Assembly: GCF_000496735.2 (NCBI RefSeq)
Contig: NZ_AYLO01000020.1
Span: 1-33,570 of the forward strand
Source of the DNA: Methyloglobulus morosus KoM1
Lineage (GTDB): Bacteria > Pseudomonadota > Gammaproteobacteria > Methylococcales > Methylomonadaceae
Direction: 5' to 3'
Length of the DNA stretch: 33,570 bases
Shown here: one piece after another, positions 13,423-22,310 of the stretch
Position numbering within the stretch: position 1 is the stretch's first letter
How the letters are laid out: each line of letters starts with the position of its first letter
Translations under genes and position numbers: made by a program
Notes under the pieces: generated by a model
The model's database searches: none
Seen by the model: only the letters and a program-made list of their open reading frames with translations
What the model was told of the DNA's origin: nothing

Positions 13423-15354
13423 CTAATGTAGTTTTGCCAAGAACGCAGAATCAATCCGGCAACCCCCCAGTTCGGGATGATCGATAACATCCTGTTCATA
13501 ATCGCGGTAGGCAGGCGACTGAAAAGCAATGCGGCTTATCTTTCCAGCGGAGAATTCAAATTCCATCGCCCCGCCTTTAGAACGCGGACTCCCTTCTTTA
13601 GTAGTGAATAACAGGATACCGATGTTCCCGGTCGGTTTGTTGATTTGCTCAGGGATAATACGCGCACAACTCAATTCGTTGAATACTAAACCTGAAAAAA
13701 CCTGCACCAGTTGGTGAGCAGTGATTATCAAGCCCTCACCCGGAATAGTGGGTAACGGGGATGCCGTTTCTGGTGCTTTTGCTGTTGCTACAGGAGGCGC
13801 ACTTTGGACAGTAGCGGTTGATGGGGTAACGACTGGCGTAGTTGTTACCTGAGCTGGCATGGGTGCAGGTTGCAACAGTTTTTCCAGGCCGAAATCACCC
13901 AAATGATTTTGCAGCCGCACCGTACCGTCACCTTTTGTGGCCGTGCTCAACAAAGGATAGATCTGGCTTTCCATTTCTACCTTGTTGGAGTTTCTAAGCA
14001 CAGCCAGCAATTGGCGTTCTATCGATTTAAGCGGCATAAAGAATTGTTCTTGTTTCTGGCTGGAATCATCCATCTGCACCCAGTCAGATTCCGTATTGAC
14101 CGCCAATCCCATGGCCTTCATGGCGACATAATCATCAGCGGTTAGGCAATTATCAAAGTTTTTGTTGCGGTAACTTTGCAATGTCTTCACGTTAATGTTG
14201 TTGCCCTGTATTTTTTGTGCCGTGATGTTATAGTTTTTCCAATCGTTATTGTTGGACAGAAAGTAAAAAATATAGGCATTGCGGTCAAATTTGTTGAAGC
14301 CCAGGTCTTTCATCACTATTTTCAGTTTGCGGCAATTGCTTTGTACGTCTTCGTAGTTATTCCAATCAGGTTTTAAATTGGGTTTTTCCGGGTGTTTGGA
14401 TTGTTCAATAAGCTTCTGCAAATTGATGTCCCCAGTTGCCGATTTCATCGGTGATTGGCCGATTTCTACCAGGGAGAGGTCGCGCGCATCGGGTATGCCA
14501 TTCGCTTTCGTCTTAAGCAGCAAGGACGACGTCAACTCTGGATAAATCCTTAGCTCACCTAAGGGTTTGGTGTCAGAACTCAGGATATTGATGCCGCCTT
14601 CGGCAACCGCATAGACCTTGAAGAGATTTTCATTGAGCGTACCGTCTTTATCTGTGTACCTGACAAACGCAGGCAACGAGTGTGATTCAGTGCTATGGTT
14701 GGCTGACGGCGTTGGCACTACTGGAGCGGCCTGATTTTGTTGATTGTGGTTAAACCATTGGCCGGCAAATTGCCCCAACACGGCAACCCCCATGCCCACG
14801 CCAGTAAACGCCAATAAACTACTGGCTGCTGTGGCCTTATTGACCAGCCCCGCGACATCGACATCACTATTGGCACTGGAGTAAACGCTGTAATCAACTT
14901 CGGTTTCCTTGCCGGAATCCAATCGCATCCAAGGTGTCAGGTTTTGTTTTTTGGCATCAAACTTAAAATTGCATTTCCCAGTGGTCGCTTGGTAAGAGTA
15001 ACCGACGGCTTCGTTCTTAAATTTGAGGATGCTGTTGCTGACATTGAAAATCAGCGCAGAAGACAGGTCGCTCTTATTGAATGACGGCGTTATGCTGTCG
15101 CAGCCGTTTTTTAAGACATTGTCGCCTTTGAAATCAAACTCGGAAATCAGGCGCACATAATAATCGTCGCCATCAATCGAATGAAAACTGGGCAATGCCT
15201 GAAACGACCGTGTCCTGGTTGATTGCCCAGATTTTTGGTCATTGCTTTCGGCGGTAGGGTAATCAACGGCCAATTGCCGGGTTCCCGTACAGCTTGCCAG
15301 CACGACACTGAGCAATAAGCTAAATTTTTTAGGGTGTGTGTAAGGAATCGTCAT
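13423..15354 (-). CDS. large orphan lipoprotein of unknown function
   Basis: I do not recognise a family. The 643-residue product has a lipoprotein signal peptide with a lipobox LASC and Cys22 as the acylated residue, so it is probably anchored in the envelope. The next residue is Thr, which fits outer-membrane sorting. Residues 160-195 contain a small hydrophobic Gly/Ala-rich segment (AFTGVGMGVAVLGQFAGQWF), which is unusual after a lipid anchor. A Pro/Ala/Thr linker near residues 505-550 separates the main body from a C-terminal domain with several Cys. Upstream is the ketosynthase gene in the same orientation, 295 bp away, so a separate transcript is more likely. Codon use looks normal. Confidence 0.75.
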   Translation of the reverse strand: MTIPYTHPKKFSLLLSVVLASCTGTRQLAVDYPTAESNDQKSGQSTRTRSFQALPSFHSIDGDDYYVRLISEFDFKGDNVLKNGCDSITPSFNKSDLSSALIFNVSNSILKFKNEAVGYSYQATTGKCNFKFDAKKQNLTPWMRLDSGKETEVDYSVYSSANSDVDVAGLVNKATAASSLLAFTGVGMGVAVLGQFAGQWFNHNQQNQAAPVVPTPSANHSTESHSLPAFVRYTDKDGTLNENLFKVYAVAEGGINILSSDTKPLGELRIYPELTSSLLLKTKANGIPDARDLSLVEIGQSPMKSATGDINLQKLIEQSKHPEKPNLKPDWNNYEDVQSNCRKLKIVMKDLGFNKFDRNAYIFYFLSNNNDWKNYNITAQKIQGNNINVKTLQSYRNKNFDNCLTADDYVAMKAMGLAVNTESDWVQMDDSSQKQEQFFMPLKSIERQLLAVLRNSNKVEMESQIYPLLSTATKGDGTVRLQNHLGDFGLEKLLQPAPMPAQVTTTPVVTPSTATVQSAPPVATAKAPETASPLPTIPGEGLIITAHQLVQVFSGLVFNELSCARIIPEQINKPTGNIGILLFTTKEGSPRSKGGAMEFEFSAGKISRIAFQSPAYRDYEQDVIDHPELGGCRIDSAFLAKLH

Positions 15355-15515
15355 GTTTTAAACCTTGTCCCAAAAGCTACTACGGTGAATAGTGCTGGAA
15401 AATTAAGTCGTTATGGTTTTGTTATGGTTTAGGCAACCGAATCCACTTTAACAGGCAAGCGGGAAATTAATAAAACTCAGCCACAGATCATCCCAGAACT
15501 AACAGGTTGTTTATG

Positions 15516-15532
15516 TCGTTTATTATAAACGA
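15516..15532. repeat. inverted repeat downstream of the biosynthetic cluster
   Basis: TCGTTTA (15516-15522) and TAAACGA (15526-15532) are perfect arms around TTA, nested within a wider pair AACAGGT (15501-15507) and ACCTGTT (15549-15555). It lies in the 295-bp gap after the last gene of the cluster and could end its transcript, although no U-run follows. The rest of 15355-15649 holds no gene I can support. Confidence 0.4.
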
Positions 15533-15649
15533 TGACGGCTAAACATTGACCTGTTTCCGACAACATAAGCATTTCCGTGTCAAGGGTGATCTCTTTCAAT
15601 CTGCGGCTGAATAATGACGGAAATCTTTAGGTACAGTCATAGTGCGCGC

Positions 15650-16876
15650 CTACGAAGGGCACCGTTTAAAAATAAGCGATGTATTGATGCCGCCAAAAGC
15701 AAAATTATTGCTCATGATATATTCACATTCCAGCAGTCGAACGGCATGCCTAATATAGTCGAGTTCGGCACATCGAGGGTCTAGGCCATCCAAATTAATG
15801 GTGGGGTGAAACCAGCCTTCATTCATCATGTTTATCGCCGCCCAAGCCTCAATCGAACCGCATGCCCCTAAGGTATGCCCAGTATAGCTTTTCATTGCGC
15901 TAATGGGTGTGTCCTGTCCCAAAACCGCCGCCGTCGCGTGGCTTTCGGCAATATCCCCTAGTTCAGTTGCCGTGCCATGTGCGCTGACATAGCCGATTGC
16001 CTTGGCCTCCAGCGCGGCATCCTGGAGCGCTAATTTCATGGCAATCTGCATGCTGTCGCAATCCGGCTTGGTGACATGCAAACCATCGGAGTTGGTGCCA
16101 AACCCAACGACTTCAGCATAAATAGGCGCACCTCGACCCAGTGCATAGTCCCTGTCTTCCAGGATAAAGGTCGCCCCGCCTTCGCCTATGACCAAGCCGT
16201 CACGATCCTTATCGAAAGGGCGAGGGGTAAGATGCGGCTCATCATTTCGCAGCGATGTCGCAAACAAGGTATCAAAAATGGCAGGTTGCGAAGGTGATAA
16301 TTCATCGCTGCCGCCGGCTATCATGACGGTCTGGATACCGTGTTTAATGGTTTCATACGCATAACCTATCGCTTGGCTACTGGAGGTACAGGCACTCGAC
16401 GTGGGTATTATCCGTCCGGTGACGCCAAAATGCAGCCCAATATTGACGGGGCAAGTATGCCCCATCATACGAATATACGAGGTGGCATCAAGGCTACCCT
16501 TATCGTAGTTCAGCAACATTTTAGTGAAATCGATCAAGCCATCAAAGCCGCCGGACGAACTGCCGTAAGCAATGCCTACACGTCCGCTTTTCAATACCGG
16601 GTCTTCCAGCAATCCGGCCTCTTGCAAAGCGAGTTCAGTGGCATAAGTTGCCAACATTGCAACCCGCCCCATGCCGCGCACTTGCTTGCGTGAGTAATGT
16701 AGCGGCCTTGAAAAGTCTGCGGGGGCCGCCAACTGGGTATTGAGCCCTTTATATTTTCCCCAGTCGTCCATTTTACGAATACCTGAGGTTTGGGCCTTTA
16801 ATTTTTCAGAGACACTCACCCAATTATTGCCTATGGGCGTAATCGCACCCATGCCGGTTATCACCACGCGTTTCAT
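15650..16876 (-). CDS. beta-ketoacyl-ACP synthase, FabF-like (aryl-polyene type)
   Basis: This enzyme would condense malonyl-ACP with the growing polyene chain. It starts KRVVITGMGAITPIGNNW, has the active-site Cys in TSSACTSSSQA, and both catalytic His residues in YVSAHGTATELGD and SYTGHTLGACGS, so it is a complete ketosynthase. Length, 408 residues, is normal. I chose ATG 16876, which overlaps the stop of the FabG gene by one base (TGATG), rather than the GTG six bases upstream. It is the last gene of the four-gene block ketosynthase, dehydratase, ketoreductase, ketosynthase, a standard set in aryl-polyene clusters. In those pathways two ketosynthases act with a chain-length factor; I infer that this one is the elongating KS. 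Confidence 0.93.
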   Translation of the reverse strand: MKRVVITGMGAITPIGNNWVSVSEKLKAQTSGIRKMDDWGKYKGLNTQLAAPADFSRPLHYSRKQVRGMGRVAMLATYATELALQEAGLLEDPVLKSGRVGIAYGSSSGGFDGLIDFTKMLLNYDKGSLDATSYIRMMGHTCPVNIGLHFGVTGRIIPTSSACTSSSQAIGYAYETIKHGIQTVMIAGGSDELSPSQPAIFDTLFATSLRNDEPHLTPRPFDKDRDGLVIGEGGATFILEDRDYALGRGAPIYAEVVGFGTNSDGLHVTKPDCDSMQIAMKLALQDAALEAKAIGYVSAHGTATELGDIAESHATAAVLGQDTPISAMKSYTGHTLGACGSIEAWAAINMMNEGWFHPTINLDGLDPRCAELDYIRHAVRLLECEYIMSNNFAFGGINTSLIFKRCPS

Positions 16877-17604
16877 CAGCACAGCCCACCATTCACTGAA
16901 ATCACCTGACGGGTAATATAAGCAGCATCGTCAGACATTAAAAATGCAACGACGGCGGCGACTTCCCTGGTTGTCCCCAAACGCCTTAGCGGAATCGCTT
17001 TTTTTATCTCCTCCAGCGGTAATCCTTCCGCCATGTCCGTATCAATCAAGCCTGGGGCCACACAATTCACGGTGATATTGCGTTTAGCCAATTCCAGCGC
17101 TAGTGCCTTAGTGGCTCCAATGATCCCGGCTTTAGCGGCACTGTAATTCACTTGCCCTCGGTTGCCCATCAAGCCGGAAACGGAAGACAAGGTGACGATA
17201 CGCCCAGGTTTTCGCCGTTGAATCATGGGCATAACCAGGGGTTTTAAGACGTTATAGAAGCCATCCAGGTTCGTATGCAATACCTTGTCCCAATCGCCGT
17301 CTGTCATTGCTGGGAACGCATTGTCCGCTGTCAGTCCGGCATTACAAACCACGCCATAATAAGCACCGTGCCGTTCAATATCTTGGGTCAGGCACTCGGC
17401 GCATTGCTCCCGGTTGGACAGGTCGAACTGCAACACACGGGCGGCTTGACCGATTGCCTTAACCTCTTCTGCCACTAATTCGGCATCAGTTCGACGGCTA
17501 TGGCAATGCACAACAATATCAAAGCCTTTACCAGCCAGATATAAAGCGATTGCCTTGCCGATACCCCGGCTCGAACCGGTCACCAATACTGTTTCACTCA
17601 TCAT
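16876..17604 (-). CDS. 3-oxoacyl-ACP reductase, FabG-like
   Basis: The protein is a classical short-chain dehydrogenase/reductase of 242 residues that would reduce the 3-oxo group on the ACP-bound chain with NADPH. The Rossmann motif TGSSRGIG is near residues 9-16, NAG at 88-90, and the catalytic tetrad is Asn112, Ser141, Tyr154 and Lys158 (YSAAK). A second ATG lies at 17601. It starts 15 bp after the dehydratase gene and runs into the ketosynthase gene. This is the aryl-polyene ketoreductase by position; housekeeping FabG would normally be next to fabD and acpP, which are absent. Confidence 0.93.
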   Translation of the reverse strand: MMSETVLVTGSSRGIGKAIALYLAGKGFDIVVHCHSRRTDAELVAEEVKAIGQAARVLQFDLSNREQCAECLTQDIERHGAYYGVVCNAGLTADNAFPAMTDGDWDKVLHTNLDGFYNVLKPLVMPMIQRRKPGRIVTLSSVSGLMGNRGQVNYSAAKAGIIGATKALALELAKRNITVNCVAPGLIDTDMAEGLPLEEIKKAIPLRRLGTTREVAAVVAFLMSDDAAYITRQVISVNGGLC

Positions 17605-17619
17605 ACAACATCCAAACGG

Positions 17620-18060
17620 CTATTCGGCAAGCACTCGATTATGCGCCGAGTCTGGCTGATAAACATTTAACTTTGCCTCGGCCAACACGCCAGGCGCGGT
17701 AATTTTACAGTTAAACACACCCAGGCCTTGCTCTTGTATTATTTTTTCGACAGTTACTGTCAATACGGACCCAATCGAAAACCTGTCGACATTGCTAGAA
17801 TACGCACGAGTCCCCAACAAAAAACCCAGGTGGCTAGGCCGCCCTGCTAATTTATCCATCATGTTGCCATGCGCTGCAACCGTCTGTGCCATATACTCAA
17901 TACCGACCAAAGCGGGAACGCCCTGGTCGTCACCAAACAATCCATCGTTACGCACAACGACTTCAGAAACCATGGATTGGTCATCAAATTTGATGATCTT
18001 ATCCAATAACATCATACGTCCTTCATGTGCCAATAATTCATTAACCGCAATCTCGTTCAT
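17620..18060 (-). CDS. ApeP-type hot-dog 3-hydroxyacyl-ACP dehydratase
   Basis: The 146-residue protein matches the single hot-dog dehydratases of aryl-polyene clusters. Visible features are LLAHEGRMMLLDKI near the N-terminus, which carries the probable catalytic His, PALVGIEYMAQTVAAHGN in the long central helix, and LGFLLGTRAYSSNVDRF after it. It would remove water from the 3-hydroxyacyl-ACP made by the FabG-like enzyme and so create the trans double bonds of the polyene. Its ATG overlaps the stop of the upstream ketosynthase as ATGA, showing translational coupling. It is distinct from FabA and FabZ, which have different active-site surroundings. Confidence 0.88.
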   Translation of the reverse strand: MNEIAVNELLAHEGRMMLLDKIIKFDDQSMVSEVVVRNDGLFGDDQGVPALVGIEYMAQTVAAHGNMMDKLAGRPSHLGFLLGTRAYSSNVDRFSIGSVLTVTVEKIIQEQGLGVFNCKITAPGVLAEAKLNVYQPDSAHNRVLAE

Positions 18061-19238
18061 GCTCGAGACACAACGATAGATATATTATTGCCGCCAAAGG
18101 CAAAGGAGTTGCTTTGGCAGGTGTTGATTTTACGCCCTAAATATTGCCCTGGGCTGACGTAATTGAGCTTGGGCAAACTCGGATCCAATTCATCGCCATT
18201 TATATTGGGGGGCAACTCACCGGATGGGTCGTCCGCCGTAAGCAGCAGCCAACATATCCCCAGTTCCATCGCGGCGGCCGCACCTAAGGCATGCCCCGTC
18301 ATGCCCTTGGTGGAACTGGCTGCAAGTGTACCTGGAAAAATATTGAAAACGCTCCGGCTTTCCATGGCATCATTCAACGGGGTTGCCGTGCCGTGCATGT
18401 TGATATAGTCGATAGCTTCCGCTGCTTTCCCGGCTTCGTGTAAGGCCATGCTCATGGCTTTCATGACGGTTTTGCCGTCAGGTGCCGGTGCGGAAAAATG
18501 GTGGGCATCGCTGCTGGCACCGATGCCAGCCAGTTGCACGGGGGCAGGCTTCTTGCTCATCACAAATAAGGCGGCAGCCTCGGCTATGTTTATGCCGTCC
18601 CTATGCAAGCCAAACGGCCTGCATAAACCCGCCGAAATGGATTCCAATGCGGCAAATCCCTGCACAGTAAAACGGCATAAGCTGTCCGCACCCCCAACGA
18701 TGACCGCATCGCACATATCCAATGCGAGTAACCGCCTTGCGGAAGCAAAAGCCCTGCCACTGGATGAACAGGCGGTCGAAATGGCGAATGCGGGACCTTT
18801 AAGCCCTAAGTGATGGGCTAAAAAATCGGCCCCTGCGCTTATCTGCTGCTGCTTGTAATGAAACTGTCCAGGTTTAATGCCCGTTCTGGCAACTGCAGAC
18901 CAAGCCAATTCAGTATTTTTAAGTCCGGAGGTACTCGTACCGATAACTACTCCAATCCGGTCTGCCCCAAAATGACGGGTCATGTCATTGACGGTTTCCT
19001 TAATTTGGTCGAGTGCAGCCAATAACAACCGGTTGTTCCGGCAATCATAAACGCTGTAGGCTTTATCGATCAGCGGTAATTTTGCTTTAACCTCACCGAT
19101 ATAGACTGGATTTCCACTAACTAGCCCCTCAGTAACGGTCAAACCCGTCCTGTCGCCGGATAAAATCCGCTTGAGCATTTCCGCTTTGGAACTGCCAACG
19201 GCAGATACAATGCCAAGATCGTTCAGGTAAAACTTCAT
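18057..19238 (-). CDS. beta-ketoacyl-ACP synthase (second ketosynthase of the cluster)
   Basis: A 393-residue ketosynthase with Cys157 in AISTACSSSGRA, His282 in NMHGTATPLND and His316 in GMTGHALGA, so all three catalytic residues are present. It is less FabF-like than the product at 15650-16876, with a short N-terminus (MKFYLNDLGIVSAVG) and different spacing before the second half, as is typical of the second ketosynthase in aryl-polyene clusters. It begins the four-gene block at the end of the cluster, after a 206-bp gap from the halogenase-like gene, and overlaps the dehydratase start by 4 bp. The gap contains an ATCTGTTAAATCTGTG-like repeat and no obvious gene; an own promoter is possible. 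Confidence 0.92.
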   Translation of the reverse strand: MKFYLNDLGIVSAVGSSKAEMLKRILSGDRTGLTVTEGLVSGNPVYIGEVKAKLPLIDKAYSVYDCRNNRLLLAALDQIKETVNDMTRHFGADRIGVVIGTSTSGLKNTELAWSAVARTGIKPGQFHYKQQQISAGADFLAHHLGLKGPAFAISTACSSSGRAFASARRLLALDMCDAVIVGGADSLCRFTVQGFAALESISAGLCRPFGLHRDGINIAEAAALFVMSKKPAPVQLAGIGASSDAHHFSAPAPDGKTVMKAMSMALHEAGKAAEAIDYINMHGTATPLNDAMESRSVFNIFPGTLAASSTKGMTGHALGAAAAMELGICWLLLTADDPSGELPPNINGDELDPSLPKLNYVSPGQYLGRKINTCQSNSFAFGGNNISIVVSRA

Positions 19239-19444
19239 CGTAATTATTTAGCCGCAGATCGGCACAGATTTAACAGATTGCTTTTAAGGTTTATTTTAAA
19301 TGAGGGCAATTAGAAACTGGCCCATTCCCAACCAAATAAACAATCTCAACCCAATGTCGGTCTCTTTCAAGTGATTGTTGTGCTTCATAATTATTATCAG
19401 TAGCGTCTGCTTCAACCTGCGTACGAATAGTTACACTTGATCAA

Positions 19445-20677
19445 TCATACCCCCGTGCGACACAATTCCACTAAGGTTTTTAATCGGGCTTGTGAGTTTT
19501 TAACGTAGGGGTTGCTTTCATCCCAAACATAACCCGCCAGGATGGAGCAGATCATCGCTTTGATATTAGGCTGTTGGTGGTTATAAAAAATCACATCCTG
19601 CAAGCCACCTTCGTACCATGCCGTCACATAGGTACGGAACGTGTCAACGCCTTTTTGCAAAGGTTCGGCAAACTCGCACCGCCAATCTACAGGTTGGCCT
19701 TGAAACTGTCGATCAAGCACATCTGCGGCCAAGCTGGCCGATTTCATGGCAATAGTGACACCTGAGGAAAAGACGGGGTCTAAAAATTCACCCGCGTTGC
19801 CCAATAAAGCATAACCTTGACCAAACAATTGGCTCACATTGGCACTATAACCTTTAATGCCGTTAATGGCTGTGTCGAACTGGGCATTGTGCAGCAAAGC
19901 CCTTAAAGAGGGTTCTTGCGCCACCAAGGTATGGAATACGTGCGCCTGATCGCCCACTATGGCATTGAAAATATCCGATTCACCGACGACACCCAAACTA
20001 CATCGACCATTACCGAACGGGATCAACCAGTACCAAACATCGGCCATGTCGGGATGGACGATAATACGGATTTGATTGCGGTCATAACCCTCGTCGTCGA
20101 TCCGGTCTTCGAGATGGGTAAACAAGGCTTGCCGAACCGGGAAGCTTGATGGCCTGTCCAGGTCTAACAACCGTGGCAATACCCGACCAAAACCGCTGGC
20201 ATCTAGGACAAAATCTGCGTCTATCGGGTAACGTGCACCTTGCTCATCCGTCACGGTCAACATCGGCCTAGCGCCTGAAAAATCAGCCGCCGTCACTTGA
20301 TGTTGCCAATGAATAACACAGCCCTGACGTTGGGCTTCAGAAGCCAATAAGGCATCAAAGGAGGCGCGTTGGACTTGGTAAGTGGTATCAAAACCTGGGC
20401 TAAACTTGTCGGAAAAATAGAATTCTGAGCGCCTATCGCCGACTATAAAATCCGCCCCGGTCTTTAACTGGAAGCCTGCATCATGGACCGCCTGTAACAT
20501 TCCCGCTTGTTCAATGAATTCCATGCACTGGGGCAATAAACTTTCACCAATGCTGAAGCGTGGGAATTTCTCCCGCTCCAGAATAACGGCCTGATAACCC
20601 TTGTTCTGCAATAATGCACCAGCAATACTTCCTGATGGCCCGGCACCGATAATAATCACGGTTTTTTGCCCGCTCAT
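19445..20677 (-). CDS. FAD-dependent halogenase-like protein 1
   Basis: This 410-residue flavoprotein has the FAD-binding loop IIIGAGPSGS near the start, FPRFSIGESLLPQ, and the halogenase signature WYWLIP at residues 215-220. Lys72 in FQLKTGADF matches the conserved lysine of phenol- and pyrrole-type halogenases, which is thought to guide hypohalous acid. The best reading is halogenation of a phenolic ring or carrier-bound aryl group, as in xanthomonadin pathways; related monooxygenases and reductases share much of the fold. An AAGGGA ribosome site precedes the ATG, and a candidate promoter at 20758-20787 could start a separate transcript. No flavin reductase gene is visible nearby; halogenases need reduced flavin from another enzyme. 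Confidence 0.8.
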   Translation of the reverse strand: MSGQKTVIIIGAGPSGSIAGALLQNKGYQAVILEREKFPRFSIGESLLPQCMEFIEQAGMLQAVHDAGFQLKTGADFIVGDRRSEFYFSDKFSPGFDTTYQVQRASFDALLASEAQRQGCVIHWQHQVTAADFSGARPMLTVTDEQGARYPIDADFVLDASGFGRVLPRLLDLDRPSSFPVRQALFTHLEDRIDDEGYDRNQIRIIVHPDMADVWYWLIPFGNGRCSLGVVGESDIFNAIVGDQAHVFHTLVAQEPSLRALLHNAQFDTAINGIKGYSANVSQLFGQGYALLGNAGEFLDPVFSSGVTIAMKSASLAADVLDRQFQGQPVDWRCEFAEPLQKGVDTFRTYVTAWYEGGLQDVIFYNHQQPNIKAMICSILAGYVWDESNPYVKNSQARLKTLVELCRTGV

Positions 20678-20757
20678 GGTCTATGTCCCTTATCTTTTAT
20701 TCGTGTCGTCTTTTTCATTTTGAAAGGAAAAATGTAGGCTTAGCCAAAAAAAGTGTG

Positions 20758-20787
20758 AGTATAACTTGCTTTGTGAAATCAACTCAA
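20758..20787 (-). promoter_or_regulatory. candidate internal promoter before halogenase-like gene 1
   Basis: On the minus strand TTGAGT (20782-20787) and TATACT (20758-20763) are separated by 18 bp, in the 160-bp gap after the AMP-ligase gene. The leader to the halogenase-like gene would be about 75 nt. The hexamers are 4 of 6 and 5 of 6 matches. It would split the cluster into two transcripts, with the ligase and carrier part upstream. Confidence 0.4.
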
Positions 20788-20837
20788 TTGAATAACGGTC
20801 TCGATTAAAGCGCTTGAAGACGAAGTAAACGATGCCG

Positions 20838-22310
20838 TTACCCCTTGATTTTACCTGTGGTGCCATCAATATTTGGCGTCCCTCTTTTAACCTTACCGCT
20901 TGCCGTATGGGTAATCTGTACAACTACCCTCATGCGCTGAGGTACTTTATAAGTGGACAATTGTCCCCGACAAAATTGTAAGATTCCTTCGACATCCCAT
21001 TCTGCCTGATGCCTTAGCACCACATCGGCACACACCACTTCCCCCAGTAATGGGTGGGCTTCCCCGAAGACATGGCAAGCGGCTATGTCGGGATGGGCAA
21101 TCAATACCGACTCTATTTCTTCAGGAAAAGCCTTGTTGCCAGAAACATTGATCATGGTCTTTTCACGACCACAAATAAATATCCGACCATCAGCCTGACG
21201 GCACGCAAGGTCGCCCGTTAAAAACCAGCCATCCTGCATGACTTGCTCGGCAGTTTGCCAAGGTTTCAGGTAAGCATCAAACAGTCCCGGGCCACGGATA
21301 GCCAGCCGTCCAACCTGCCCCTCTGATACCTGCGCGTTATTTTCGTCCAACAAGGCTAGGCTAAAGCCATTCGTTGGGAAACCGACGCTTCGCGGGTCTG
21401 TCTCCCCTGAAAGGCTATCCAGTAACGGCAATCCGGCTTCAATAATGCCGTAAGCCTGGGTGACTGGAACATTAAAGCGTTGCCTGAACATTTCTGCGAT
21501 ATGGAGAGGGACGGCTGACGAGGTGGAAATGGCCGTTTTAAGGGTCGGTACTTGCTCGTTCGATACATCTGCCGCCAGTAGCCGAAAATGCATCGGTGCC
21601 GCATACAGCATCGTGGCCTGATGTTCGTTGGCCTCTTTAATCAAGGTGGCTGCCAATAAATCCTTGCAGACAATGATTTTCGCCCCGACACGGATATAAA
21701 CCAGGATACTGACCAAAAAATGAAACGCCATCGGCAATATCCACAACACCGCATCGTTACAATCCAATTGTAATGCTTTACTGGCACACTCAACCCGCGC
21801 CAAAATACTTCGGTGCGTCAGCACAACGCCTTTACTTCTGCCCGTTGTGCCTGAGGTGTAACGGATAAACGCCGCATCAGGCAACGGTGTAATCGCCAAC
21901 TTGGCTGCGGCATCAATCCAGGTAAAACGTAATGTTTGCGTTGCTAACGACATCAATACATGATGACCATCAACAGGAATGACACCCGATTGGTCATCCA
22001 ATACTGCCTGGACACCTGTATCGAACAATATTTGTGTTATTTCCACCGATTTTAATTGATGCGATAGCGGCACGACGACTGCGCCGCAACCCATGCCTGC
22101 CAACATTGCCATAACGAAAGCTCGACCATTGCGCCCCATAACCGCTAAGCCTAGCCCCTTGCCTATACCCGTTTGCAGCAATGTTGTTTTTAAGGATTCA
22201 ATTTGTACGTACAAATCGCGGTAGCTCAAAAGGCCGTACTCATCTACTAGCGCCGTTTGTTCGGGCCACGCTTGGGCAGCCTGTTCGAGCAAATCATAGA
22301 CTGAACCCAT
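20838..22310 (-). CDS. AMP-dependent acyl (aryl-acid) ligase
   Basis: This 490-residue adenylate-forming enzyme would activate a carboxylic acid with ATP and load it onto CoA or, more likely here, the acyl carrier protein encoded nearby. Motifs in order: RYTSGTTGRSKGVVLTHRS (phosphate-binding loop), AYGIIEAG, GWFLTGDLACRQADGRIF, GREKTMINVSGNKAFPEEIE (hinge), and the C-terminal catalytic lysine in TASGKVKR. Aryl-polyene and xanthomonadin clusters carry such a ligase to load the aromatic starter acid. The natural acid cannot be read from sequence. The ATG directly abuts the stop of the flavoprotein gene upstream, so they are cotranscribed. Confidence 0.9.
   Translation of the reverse strand: MGSVYDLLEQAAQAWPEQTALVDEYGLLSYRDLYVQIESLKTTLLQTGIGKGLGLAVMGRNGRAFVMAMLAGMGCGAVVVPLSHQLKSVEITQILFDTGVQAVLDDQSGVIPVDGHHVLMSLATQTLRFTWIDAAAKLAITPLPDAAFIRYTSGTTGRSKGVVLTHRSILARVECASKALQLDCNDAVLWILPMAFHFLVSILVYIRVGAKIIVCKDLLAATLIKEANEHQATMLYAAPMHFRLLAADVSNEQVPTLKTAISTSSAVPLHIAEMFRQRFNVPVTQAYGIIEAGLPLLDSLSGETDPRSVGFPTNGFSLALLDENNAQVSEGQVGRLAIRGPGLFDAYLKPWQTAEQVMQDGWFLTGDLACRQADGRIFICGREKTMINVSGNKAFPEEIESVLIAHPDIAACHVFGEAHPLLGEVVCADVVLRHQAEWDVEGILQFCRGQLSTYKVPQRMRVVVQITHTASGKVKRGTPNIDGTTGKIKG

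Noticed and set aside
20690-20923. 77-codon minus-strand frame after the AMP ligase
   Set aside because: It overlaps the 3' end of the ligase in another frame and covers the candidate promoter; treated as a shadow.
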